Below are positions 50,381 through 57,956 of a DNA stretch of 64,000 nucleotides, piece by piece. Within the stretch, counting starts at the first letter, position 1, and each line of letters starts with the position of its first letter. The notes under the pieces are model-generated. The model worked only from the letters and a program-made list of their open reading frames with translations, did no database searches and was not told the origin of the DNA. The position numbers and the translations under genes were made by a program. Source of the stretch: Bordetella genomosp. 4 (GTDB lineage: Bacteria; Pseudomonadota; Gammaproteobacteria; Burkholderiales; Burkholderiaceae_B); assembly GCF_002261185.1 (NCBI RefSeq), contig NZ_NEVQ01000012.1:372001-436000 (forward strand), written 5' to 3'.

Positions 50381-52198
50381 ATGACGACTTACGCAACTGG
50401 CAATCCTGTGCCGAGCACCGCCGTGAAGGATGTTTACGACAACGCGGAGAACTTCGACTCGGCGATGAATGATCTGGTCAATCCAGTTTGGGTGGATCGC
50501 CTCGGGCGTTCGCGCAAGACTTACGCCGAAATCGAGCGGCTTGCCGATCCCGGCACCGCCTTGGACGCGGCCTCCCGTGCGGAGGAAGCGGCAGACCGGG
50601 CGGCCGCTTATGACAATTTGCTTGTCTATATAAGTTATGACAGCCCATCGGAAAAGCGCATGGTGGACGACACCTCGCAGGCGGTTGGTACGCTTGGGCG
50701 GGTGACAAATGACGCCGACCCCGCGAAGAACGGAGATTGGGTGATGACCGCGGCCGGGTGGGAGTGGTCGGATGTGCAGGTGGCGAATAGCAAGGACGTG
50801 ACAAGGGCTCAAGCATCGGCGGATAACGCTCAAATAACTGCATTAACCCGACAGCGCGGGAGCGCCGCACCCCTTGTTGATCCTTGGGACGTGGTCGAAG
50901 ATGTGACGGTCGATTCCGCTGGCCGAGTGGTGGGCGGTGATGATGCAACGGAGCAGATTCTTGCCAAGATCACGACGATCGGAGGCGGCTTGAACTACGC
51001 CTACATCCTGGTCACGAACGGTCAAAGCAACAGTGTTGGCCAGGTTGCGGGAGGCGCGCAGGAGTTGCTGTACACCGATAATCCGTGGCCTGCTACGTTA
51101 CTTAAAACTAATATCGGGATTCACCGCGGCAAGCGCGCTCAAGGCGAGCCCATCCAGCGAGTGGACGCAAGCACCATCACGGGATTCGAGCCTCTCACCA
51201 GCGATCTAAACACAGTACCCAGTCAAGCGACTTCCATCACCGAGGGGGCGGCGTATCAGTTCTATCGATGGCTGGAGATTTCCCGAGGGGTGGCGCCGGT
51301 ATGTGTCGCGGTCAATCTTGGCTGGGGCGGAGTATCAATCGATTCTCTGGTTGAGGGGCAGCCCCTCTACATTGATGGAGTTGCGATCGTGCAGCGGGTG
51401 GCTGATCTGCTGCGCGCCCAAGGGTTGACGCCGATCGTTGCGTACGTGGACTGGGACCACGGTGAATCAGATATGAGCGATTCGAACTATGACGACCAGC
51501 TGATCGATTTGAGGGACTCGTTTAACGCGGCCTGCGTGGCGAACACCAGTCAGAAGACGCCCATTCCATGGATGGTCGCTCAGCCCAGTTCGTTCTATCG
51601 CGGTGCGTTGCCTCCTGAGGATATCGGACGCGCTGTGCAGGCGATCTACCGGCTGTGCAAGAGCCGCCCGAGAGACTTTATTCTTTCTGGGCCCAGCTAT
51701 CACCTGCCATTTAGCAGCGACCTGCTGCACCGCTCATCTCACAGCCATGGCATCAAAGGAGAGTTCAATGCGACGGCGTTGATCCGAGCACACTATTTGC
51801 GTATGGATTCTCCTGTTCTCCTGTGGGATTGCATCGAGTACGACGGCACGACGACATTGCGTCTTTTCCCCTCCTTGCCGGTTGAGCGCGACCCAAACAT
51901 TACTGATCCGGGTAGCTGGGGATTCAACGTCTATGACGGCGCTGGCGCGGAAGTCAGCATTTCCAGCGTGGCGCTTAGCAACGGCGGGGCCGCGGTAACG
52001 CTACAGCTCGCCAGCACCCCTGTGCCTGGCGCACTCCGCCGCGTGACCTACGCCATTAACAGTCAATACATCGACACGCGCGACGATCCCGCGAAGATGC
52101 CGCGTGGGCAGCTGCGCGCCACTAAACCTTTTGGTACTGCTGCATTGGACGGTTCCGCCCTTTATGCCTATATGCCCCACAGTTCGGAGAGTTTCTAA
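50381..52198 (+). CDS. Tail spike with SGNH/sialate-esterase-like domain
   Basis: 605 residues from ATG 50381. The N-terminal part (1-160) is a helical particle-binding region. The SGNH hydrolase domain has block I VTNGQSNSVGQ (214-221), Gly-rich NLGWGGVSIDS and, later, the His region SSHSHGIKGEF, as in sialate O-acetylesterase-type proteins. A C-terminal beta domain follows. It could deacetylate a surface polysaccharide for attachment. The substrate is unknown. Confidence 0.82.
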   Translation: MTTYATGNPVPSTAVKDVYDNAENFDSAMNDLVNPVWVDRLGRSRKTYAEIERLADPGTALDAASRAEEAADRAAAYDNLLVYISYDSPSEKRMVDDTSQAVGTLGRVTNDADPAKNGDWVMTAAGWEWSDVQVANSKDVTRAQASADNAQITALTRQRGSAAPLVDPWDVVEDVTVDSAGRVVGGDDATEQILAKITTIGGGLNYAYILVTNGQSNSVGQVAGGAQELLYTDNPWPATLLKTNIGIHRGKRAQGEPIQRVDASTITGFEPLTSDLNTVPSQATSITEGAAYQFYRWLEISRGVAPVCVAVNLGWGGVSIDSLVEGQPLYIDGVAIVQRVADLLRAQGLTPIVAYVDWDHGESDMSDSNYDDQLIDLRDSFNAACVANTSQKTPIPWMVAQPSSFYRGALPPEDIGRAVQAIYRLCKSRPRDFILSGPSYHLPFSSDLLHRSSHSHGIKGEFNATALIRAHYLRMDSPVLLWDCIEYDGTTTLRLFPSLPVERDPNITDPGSWGFNVYDGAGAEVSISSVALSNGGAAVTLQLASTPVPGALRRVTYAINSQYIDTRDDPAKMPRGQLRATKPFGTAALDGSALYAYMPHSSESF

Positions 52199-53016
52199 TG
52201 AAACGGCGCATGGAAATTTATAACTTCGAGGTGTCCTCGATGGAAGGTAAGTTTGGCGCGCGATCCATCCCGACGCAGAATGAACTATCTATCGCGTCTA
52301 TCCCGGATGTAAATGGAGATCCGGCGGGCCTTACGTGGATTGACCCTGATGAAAAGTGGTATGTGCCAACCGGGACCGTCCGCGAAGGGGCCTGGAGATG
52401 CCGCGCAGATGGTGCGTATTGGGTGCGTGACCCGGACGCGGAGGGGGGTTCCAGCGCAAGCATTCAGCCTGGAATGGGGATTAATGGCACTCCGAGCATT
52501 GATTTTGACGGCACGAGCGGGTTGTCAGTGTTGACCACGGACGAGCACTTTTACACGCTACCTAACAATGAGTTCACGCTGCTTATTGTGGCGTCCATGA
52601 CCGTTGGTGCGCAGCTCATTTCGACGTACTTCAATAATTCAATTTCGAACTCGCTACTTTATGTATCGGGCACGTCAGGTAATTTGGTGTCGCCGCATGG
52701 AGGAAGCGGAGTAATTCAAGCGCCCGGAAGCTTCACCAATGGCGTGCCGTTCCTCGCTGCCGTGACATTCAGTACCACCGGCGGCATGACTCTGCGGCGC
52801 AATGGCGTGCAAGTCGCGCGTGATGTGACGCGGACGACACCTCGCGCAGGATTACGCCCGAAAATCGGCCGTCAACAGTACAGCGCAGCGTTTTCGGGGT
52901 CAATTGGCCGCGTACACATTGAAGGCGTCGATATGAGCCGCCCCGAGTACGCCACGATGTTGGCGTTCTTGGAGAACGACATCATGACGGCCAGCAATAT
53001 TACGCCGGGGTCGTGA
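52198..53016 (+). CDS. Concanavalin/LamG-like tail protein (272 aa)
   Basis: Beta-rich, with the laminin-G-type order TPSIDFDGTSGLSVLTTDEH, NNEFTLLIVASMTVGAQLIS, TFSTTGGMTLRRNGVQVARD and FSGSIGRVHIEGVDMS. A carbohydrate-binding fold next to the esterase spike suggests glycan recognition. TAATG overlap with the spike gene. Confidence 0.78.
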   Translation: MKRRMEIYNFEVSSMEGKFGARSIPTQNELSIASIPDVNGDPAGLTWIDPDEKWYVPTGTVREGAWRCRADGAYWVRDPDAEGGSSASIQPGMGINGTPSIDFDGTSGLSVLTTDEHFYTLPNNEFTLLIVASMTVGAQLISTYFNNSISNSLLYVSGTSGNLVSPHGGSGVIQAPGSFTNGVPFLAAVTFSTTGGMTLRRNGVQVARDVTRTTPRAGLRPKIGRQQYSAAFSGSIGRVHIEGVDMSRPEYATMLAFLENDIMTASNITPGS

Positions 53017-53339
53017 TGCACGACGACAAGCAGGCCGAGCGTCAAAGTTGGCGATTCGACAAGACCATCAACATTCCCATGCTGATCGGTCTTGTCACAT
53101 CGTTGGTCTATCTAACCTCCTACATCACCCGTGTCGATAACACGGCCCAGGGCGCCATGGAAATAGCAAAGCGGGTTGACGCTACCCAGGTGGCGCAAGC
53201 GCAAGCGGTATCCCGCGAGATCGCCGGACTGCGTAGCGATAACCGGGCCGATCTGCGGGACCTGAACTCTAAGGTGGATCAGGTGCTGTTCCGGCTTGGC
53301 GACCAGCCCAAAGGCCTTTCTGAATGGACGAAGAAATGA
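53016..53339 (+). CDS. Single-pass membrane coiled-coil protein, likely holin-type
   Basis: 107 residues: one membrane helix (IPMLIGLVTSLVYLTSYI, 21-38), then a coiled coil (MEIAKRVDATQVAQAQAV, NRADLRDLNSKVDQVLFR). Position just before the endolysin fits a holin or holin-associated protein. TGATG overlap. Confidence 0.68.
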   Translation: MHDDKQAERQSWRFDKTINIPMLIGLVTSLVYLTSYITRVDNTAQGAMEIAKRVDATQVAQAQAVSREIAGLRSDNRADLRDLNSKVDQVLFRLGDQPKGLSEWTKK

Positions 53340-54034
53340 GCAAACAAAATCCGCGCGGAATCAGGAACGCGAACCCAGGAAATATCGAGCTGCGCGATCC
53401 CTGGCAGGGTCTGGCGCCACAGAATCAGCAGACCGATGGCCGGTTCGCGGTGTTCACAAAGCCGGTTTGGGGCATCCGCGCCATCGCTCGGACGCTGATC
53501 ACCTACCAAGACAAGTACCACGTCAACTCCGTGCGGCAGGCCATCAGCCGCTGGGCACCGCCGAGCGAGAACAATACGCAGGCATACATCAATCAGGTGG
53601 CGAATCTGGTGGATGCCTCGCCAGATGCCAAGCTTGACTTTCAGAACTACCGCATCCTGCGTCCCATGGTCGAGGCGATCATCCGGCATGAGAATGGGCC
53701 AGGACCGCTGAAGACTGCCAACACTTGGTACGACGATGCGACGATCGACGAAGCCTTGCGTCTGGCAGGCATCGTGCCGACCAAGCCCAAGGCGGTATTG
53801 GCTACGACTGAAGGCAAGGCTGCAGGCGCTGCTGTTGCTACCGGTGGCGTTGCTGCAGTTGCCGAGTTGGTTAACCAGGCCGCACCGCTGCTCGGTGAGG
53901 TCAAGCGCAGCGCTCAGGACACCGAGGGCATGCCCGGTTGGATTCGTACTGTCATCGTCGGCCTGACGCTCGTCAGCGTGGCCGCTGCTGCCTACGTGCT
54001 GTGGACCAAGCACAAGGCCAGGAAAGCACTATGA
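53336..54034 (+). CDS. Endolysin/structural lysozyme-like with C-terminal membrane anchor
   Basis: 232 residues. The N-terminal KQNPRGIRNANPGNIELRDP is the P5-type lytic transglycosylase-like signature with catalytic-region pattern (WGIRAIARTLITYQDKY, SENNTQAYINQVANLVDAS). The C-terminal end has a membrane helix (IRTVIVGLTLVSVAAAAYVL). The anchor could make it membrane-held until holin action. ATGA overlap. Confidence 0.78.
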   Translation: MSKQNPRGIRNANPGNIELRDPWQGLAPQNQQTDGRFAVFTKPVWGIRAIARTLITYQDKYHVNSVRQAISRWAPPSENNTQAYINQVANLVDASPDAKLDFQNYRILRPMVEAIIRHENGPGPLKTANTWYDDATIDEALRLAGIVPTKPKAVLATTEGKAAGAAVATGGVAAVAELVNQAAPLLGEVKRSAQDTEGMPGWIRTVIVGLTLVSVAAAAYVLWTKHKARKAL

Positions 54035-54312
54035 CTGCGGCCCTGCTGGCAATCCTGAACAAGTTCAAAGGCTGGATCGCGGCAGCGGTTGCATTGCTGT
54101 CCGCGCTGGCTTGGGCATTCTTTCGTGGGCGCTCAGGAGCAAAGGAGCAGGCGAGGGCGGAACAACAGGCGGAGCGTGCACAACGCAACGCCACTGCGGC
54201 AGGCGAGATCGCCCAAGCCGCCAAGGAGAAAGCAGATGTGGACGCGGATTTGGGCAGTCTTGGCGACGCTGATGCTGCTGATCGCCTGCGCCGCGACTGG
54301 CGACGTGACTGA
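54031..54312 (+). CDS. Rz-like inner-membrane spanin
   Basis: 93 residues: membrane helix (GWIAAAVALLSALAWAFF) and a coiled coil (RGRSGAKEQARAEQQAER, AAGEIAQAAKEKADVDADLG). Overlaps the endolysin stop and encloses the Rz1-like start in the +1 frame: the usual i-spanin. Confidence 0.72.
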   Translation: MTAALLAILNKFKGWIAAAVALLSALAWAFFRGRSGAKEQARAEQQAERAQRNATAAGEIAQAAKEKADVDADLGSLGDADAADRLRRDWRRD

Positions 54313-54472
54313 GCGAGCTGAGTTCGTCACGGTCGATACGTCGTGCACGTGGGCGCGGCCAATCTATATCAGCAGCCTCGACGTGCTGACCGACACCACG
54401 GCCAAGGCAATCTTGGCGCACAATGAGACCGGCGCAAAGCGATGCGGGTGGAGGCGCACGGGCAAGAAATAG
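54236..54472 (+). CDS. Rz1-like outer-membrane lipoprotein spanin
   Basis: 78 residues from ATG 54236 (AAGGAG 7 nt upstream), in a different frame within the Rz-like gene. Signal segment and lipobox LIAC (Cys about residue 18), then a periplasmic part with two Cys. Pairs with the Rz-like protein to fuse membranes at lysis. Confidence 0.7.
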   Translation: MWTRIWAVLATLMLLIACAATGDVTERAEFVTVDTSCTWARPIYISSLDVLTDTTAKAILAHNETGAKRCGWRRTGKK

Positions 54473-54486
54473 AACGCTGTCCGGTG

Positions 54487-54503
54487 GTGGGTTCGAATCC
54501 CAC
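54487..54503 (+). other. tRNA T-arm-like hairpin
   Basis: GTGGG-TTCGAAT-CCCAC exactly matches a tRNA T-arm, loop included, followed by GCTGGCGA. No matching acceptor, D- or anticodon-arm can be folded upstream, so it is not a complete tRNA gene. Remnant or chance. Confidence 0.35.
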
Positions 54504-54630
54504 GCTGGCGAGTACGGTGGGGCGCAGGCGATCGCACATTGAGCTTGAAACAAAAATAACCACGCGAAGCACAAATAATTTGTTATAAGCAGAAAACTGT
54601 TGCTATCAATCCTCCTCACAGGGGTAGATC

Positions 54631-55578
54631 ATGATTCAATTTGTCGCTTCACAGGCCTACCGATTAAATCTCGGGGAAGATGGGCAACTAATCGTCAGCC
54701 ACGGTTACACCCCACTCGCGGGCAACTATCTCAGAAGTGAAAATGAGCAATTCTTTACAGCGGGGGAGCACGTTCGGGTTTGGGACGTAGTGGGCGGCGG
54801 AGAATTCGTCACTGGGAGGATAGTGGGTTTCGTTAATGAGGGCATAATCTATCATTATCAGGACGACGGGGATCTCGAGAATCCGGATGCCTACGCCTTG
54901 GTGCTTACCGATTCCGGCGATGAATATTTTCTCGGCCAGGTGGTGACATACAATACGGATCCATTTCCTGGCACTCCTGTCTGCTTTGTCAAAGGAACGA
55001 TGATTGAGACAGATAGTGGTCCAGTTGCCGTTGAGTCTCTGGCCATTGGCGACAAAATAATGAGTAGTTCGGGATTGCGGACGGTTAAGTGGGTAGGCTG
55101 GCGCCATTACCATGCCATCACATTACGCACTCCAGAACAGCGAGCGGCCTCCCTACCCGTACGGATTTTGGCCGGGGCGCTAGGGGATAATTTGCCCAGC
55201 CAGGACTTACGCGTTTCTCCCTGGCACCACCTATTTATTGATGGTGTACTGATTCGCGCAAAGGATTTGATCAACGGTAAATCTATCTTGCAGGAAACGA
55301 ACGTAACTGCTTTCAGTTACTACCATGTAGAACTGGATCGGTTTGATGTGATCCTTGCTCATGGGATGTTTTCTGAGTCCTGGGCCGACGGCGGGAATCG
55401 CAGTTTCTTCCAAAACGTGGATATCACGTCTCTGCTCCCCGAGGATATGCAACGCCGCAGGGCGCGTCGACCTGGGTTTAAGGTGCTGAGAGAAGCTGAT
55501 GAAATCGCGGTAATCCACAAACGGATTGCGGCGCGCGCCGAAGGCTTGTTTCTCGAGCCGGCATCAAAAGTTGCTTGA
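54631..55578 (+). CDS. Hint-domain (hedgehog/intein) protein
   Basis: 315 residues. The first 110 residues are a beta-rich domain of unknown kind. A Hint domain follows (about 118-255): CFVKGTMIETDSGPVAVESL with Cys118, GDKIMSSSGLRTVKWVGW, and SPWHHLFIDGVLI (196-208) with paired His, the Hint_2 pattern of bacterial autoprocessing domains. AT-rich sequence upstream suggests its own promoter. Cargo gene after lysis; processing and targets unknown. Confidence 0.82.
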   Translation: MIQFVASQAYRLNLGEDGQLIVSHGYTPLAGNYLRSENEQFFTAGEHVRVWDVVGGGEFVTGRIVGFVNEGIIYHYQDDGDLENPDAYALVLTDSGDEYFLGQVVTYNTDPFPGTPVCFVKGTMIETDSGPVAVESLAIGDKIMSSSGLRTVKWVGWRHYHAITLRTPEQRAASLPVRILAGALGDNLPSQDLRVSPWHHLFIDGVLIRAKDLINGKSILQETNVTAFSYYHVELDRFDVILAHGMFSESWADGGNRSFFQNVDITSLLPEDMQRRRARRPGFKVLREADEIAVIHKRIAARAEGLFLEPASKVA

Positions 55579-55584
55579 TGTCTG

Positions 55585-55869
55585 TCACGAACTTTTGCCG
55601 CGAAGCCGCCACTCCGTCAAACGCCAGCGCTGGTCGAACCCCTGCACTCCGACAACTCCGACGCTCACCGGCCCCAGAGCTTGCAACTCACGCAATTCGA
55701 TAGGATTGCTGGCCAGCCATTCTTTGATCGCCGGTTCGATCAGTTCAAGGTCCGGCGCCACGTCGGCCAGGTAGCGCAACGCCACCACGCGCCCGCCCAG
55801 GATGGTGGCTATCGCCCACTCCTCGCCGTCGTGCGAGTCCTGCAGAGATTCGGGGATGGAATAGATCAT
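55585..55869 (-). CDS. Hypothetical phage protein (94 aa), reversed
   Basis: MIYSIPESLQDSHDGEEWAI then VALRYLADVAPDLELIEPAI; conserved-looking soluble protein with no recognised family. Lies against the late transcript, as do the following three genes, forming the leftward cargo group. Ribosome site weak. Confidence 0.65.
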   Translation of the reverse strand: MIYSIPESLQDSHDGEEWAIATILGGRVVALRYLADVAPDLELIEPAIKEWLASNPIELRELQALGPVSVGVVGVQGFDQRWRLTEWRLRGKSS

Positions 55870-55892
55870 AGTAAACGTATGTTACATCCGGT

Positions 55893-56261
55893 CTACCGAT
55901 TACGCCGCTTGCGGCGAGGCGTCGCTATTGGCTGATTAGGGCCGACAAACGCTTCGGCGGCGAATCCATAGTGGGCGTTGATATTTCCAAGAGCCGCACT
56001 TTTTCTTCTTGCTTCCTCGTCCTTGAAACGGCACCACCGCACCGCCGGCTCTTGGTCAAGCAGGACAACGCAATGGCTCTTGGCGACTCCGACGAAATAG
56101 CTCAAGTCTGGATCTAGGCCGCGCAGATGTAGGTCCATACTAATCAGCACTTCGTGCAGGCGGTGAATCTCCCAGAGCAAACGACGGACTGCCGGGTTGC
56201 CTTTATTGGCTTCCTGGATCGCTTGGAGTTCGCGAATGGTGAGGGCGGGGTATCTGGGCAT
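55893..56261 (-). CDS. Hypothetical phage protein (122 aa), reversed
   Basis: Helical N-terminus (ALTIRELQAIQEANKGNPAV, LLWEIHRLHEVLISMDLHLR) and a basic C-terminal end (TPRRKRRNR). No recognised domain. The basic tail and a short-lived location beside HNH suggest DNA association only by charge. Confidence 0.62.
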   Translation of the reverse strand: MPRYPALTIRELQAIQEANKGNPAVRRLLWEIHRLHEVLISMDLHLRGLDPDLSYFVGVAKSHCVVLLDQEPAVRWCRFKDEEARRKSAALGNINAHYGFAAEAFVGPNQPIATPRRKRRNR

Positions 56262-56300
56262 AGCAAACTACTGTTTATTTAAACAGTACTATACCTTCAG

Positions 56301-56825
56301 TCAGAAGGCTTCCAACTGTCCCTGTTTTTGGGGTTCGTTGGGGATATGCATCGTTAGCTTGGCTGCTGAATATGCCGCAGCTGCCGCTTCGGGCGATCTG
56401 AACGCGCCGAGGTATCGATAGGCGCCATTGACCCTGATCCCAGCCACCCATTTCTTTGTGCGCAGATCCTGATAAATGCCCCGATGGCCCCACTTGTTTG
56501 GCCTTCCTGGGATGACGTTCTGCATGTTGCCGCAGTGGTTAACATCGCGGAGATTGCGCCACCGGTTGTTGGTCTTGCAGCGGTCGATATGGTCTATCTC
56601 GCCCTGTGGCCATTCTCCAGTCATATATAGCCAAGCCAGTCGATGCGCCGAATGGTACTTGCCGAATATTCCTATGACGATATAGCCGCCCTTATTGGTG
56701 GCAGTGCACTCCTGTCCAGCCCGGACCTTCTGTTTCGCTATCCGCCAAGTGAAGATCCCGGTCTCCGGGTCGTAGTTCAATTGCTCGCGAAGGGCTTCGG
56801 CGGTTAACTCGATCGGTGATGCCAT
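56301..56825 (-). CDS. HNH endonuclease with AP2-like domain (second copy)
   Basis: 174 residues from ATG 56825. The core YHSAHRLAWLYMTGEWPQGE then IDHIDRCKTNNRWRNLRDVN is HNH; the tail GHRGIYQDLRTKKWVAGIRV with GAFRSPEAAAAAY is the AP2-type DNA-binding part. Same architecture as the gene at 20,845-21,351, in the other prophage arm. Starts just below a terminator. Likely selfish. Confidence 0.85.
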   Translation of the reverse strand: MASPIELTAEALREQLNYDPETGIFTWRIAKQKVRAGQECTATNKGGYIVIGIFGKYHSAHRLAWLYMTGEWPQGEIDHIDRCKTNNRWRNLRDVNHCGNMQNVIPGRPNKWGHRGIYQDLRTKKWVAGIRVNGAYRYLGAFRSPEAAAAAYSAAKLTMHIPNEPQKQGQLEAF

Positions 56826-56846
56826 GGCGAATCCTTTGGACAGACG

Positions 56847-56879
56847 AAAAAAAGCCGCTCCAGGCATTGCCTGGGCGGC
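56847..56879 (-). terminator. Terminator of the SRAP gene
   Basis: GCCGC and CCAGGC / GCCTGG / GCGGC nested stems followed on the minus strand by T7, 28 nt past the SRAP stop. Confidence 0.85.
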
Positions 56880-56907
56880 AGAGGTGTTTGTTACGAAAAG
56901 AGGGGGG

Positions 56908-57573
56908 TTACTTTGGCTCGGGCGTAGCTACTAGCGCATCAGCCGGGTAGGGCAGTAGGAAATCCCTCGTTTCGCCTGGACCCGCGGTAAGCCAATCACC
57001 ATATGCGCCGTCTGGCAGGATGACGACCATGCGCTTTTCTTTGTCTGGGCGGTGATAGTGCTTGAATAGTGGGTGGGCGTCGGCGTTGATGGTCAGCATG
57101 GTGTAGCTGTATCGCCAGTTGCCATCCGCGTCTTTGTTCCTGTCCCAGAGTCCAGCAATCCCCATCGGAGCGCCGTCGGCCCTAGTGAATCGAGTAGCCA
57201 CGGCTTTGCCTGATCGCCAGTCTGGTTCAAAGATGGCGGCAGCCGGAATAATGCAGTGCTGCCCCTTGCGCCATGCGTTGCCGAACGTATAGGACTTGGC
57301 AGCCGTTTCAGATCTGGCATTGAAGGTCGACAGCTTCTCAGCCTTGGCCAAACCATCCGCACGCGTCATGGCGGATACCAATCCCCAGCGGCCAGTCTCT
57401 ACCTCGCGCTCAGGCACAGCCTCATCGCCAGAATCCCATTCCGGCGGCCGGCGGATGAACTCGCCTGTGTACGTCGGCCACATGTCCCAGTTGGCAGGCA
57501 ACGGGATGCCTCGAGCCCGGAAATACTTCTCCATCTGCTCGCGCTTTTTGATGCCCTGGTAGTGGCTGCACAT
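56908..57573 (-). CDS. SOS-response-associated peptidase (SRAP/YedK-HMCES family)
   Basis: 221 residues from ATG 57573, giving the required Cys2 at the mature N-terminus (M-C-SHYQG). Conserved FNARSETAAKS (Asn), CIIPAAAIFEP (Glu) and the ADAHPLFKHYH (His) region are present. The family covalently traps abasic sites in ssDNA via Cys2. Last gene before the right attachment site, with its own terminator: a cargo gene that may aid the phage or the lysogen under DNA damage. Confidence 0.92.
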   Translation of the reverse strand: MCSHYQGIKKREQMEKYFRARGIPLPANWDMWPTYTGEFIRRPPEWDSGDEAVPEREVETGRWGLVSAMTRADGLAKAEKLSTFNARSETAAKSYTFGNAWRKGQHCIIPAAAIFEPDWRSGKAVATRFTRADGAPMGIAGLWDRNKDADGNWRYSYTMLTINADAHPLFKHYHRPDKEKRMVVILPDGAYGDWLTAGPGETRDFLLPYPADALVATPEPK

Positions 57574-57606
57574 AGATATCCAAAAAGGGGAAATGGGCAA
57601 AAATCG

Positions 57607-57683
57607 CTGTCTAAAACTCCCGGCGCCAATCAATAAAATCAAGGGCTTAGATCGCCAAATACATGATACTGAATTAGACAGTC
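57607..57683. promoter_or_regulatory. Candidate integrase arm-type sites, right end
   Basis: CTGTCTAAAACTC (57607-57619) and its inverted relative GAATTAGACAGTC (57671-57683) match the left-end elements GACTGTCTAATACTC and ATGTCCAAAACTGG. Both ends thus carry the core GTCTAA element. Confidence 0.4.
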
Positions 57684-57734
57684 AAAGCCAAAATCATTAA
57701 TAAACTCAATCGGATGGCCTCAATTCTGTAGGTA

Positions 57735-57956
57735 TTGACCGAGTACATCATCGTAGTGGCGTTGGTTGCGGTCGCAGCCATTGCTGTCTACCAGTTATTT
57801 GGACAGGTGGTGCGCGCACAAACCGCAGCGATGGTGCGCGAAATCGCGGGAGAGGATGGCACCGCTGAGTCGCGCACAGCCCAGTCGGCTGCGGGCAAAT
57901 CGACGACACAGACCAAGACGCGTACGCTGAAGTCGTTCACGGGGCACGCAAAATGA
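57735..57956 (+). pseudogene. 3' fragment of Flp/TadE-like pilin gene
   Basis: 73 codons (TEYIIVVALVAVAAIAVYQ...) of the interrupted gene; a TAG in phase two codons upstream and no ribosome site mean that translation, if any, would begin at TTG 57735. It carries the hydrophobic helix and the soluble tail but lacks the basic pilin leader at 9434-9483, so it cannot be processed as a pilin. Its stop overlaps the TadG-like start. Confidence 0.85.
57736..57748. repeat. Right attachment-site core (13-bp direct repeat)
   Basis: TGACCGAGTACAT, identical and in the same codon phase as 9471-9483. Confidence 0.88.

Larger units (their letters stand above)
9471..57748. mobile_element. Complete temperate siphovirus-type prophage (~48.3 kb)
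   Basis: Bounded by the 13-bp direct repeat TGACCGAGTACAT (9471-9483 and 57736-57748). Inside are an integrase at the left end, recombination genes, a repressor-operator switch, replication, terminase, portal, capsid, tape measure, tail tip, tail spike and lysis genes in the order usual for lambdoid-layout siphoviruses. All structural modules look intact. Two possible frameshifts (about 12,583 and 20,740) are in accessory genes. It carries a diversity-generating retroelement and several cargo genes. Confidence 0.95.

Noticed and set aside
54420-54520. Complete tRNA gene
   Set aside because: Only the T-arm folds; the seven bases after it have no complement at the right distance upstream.
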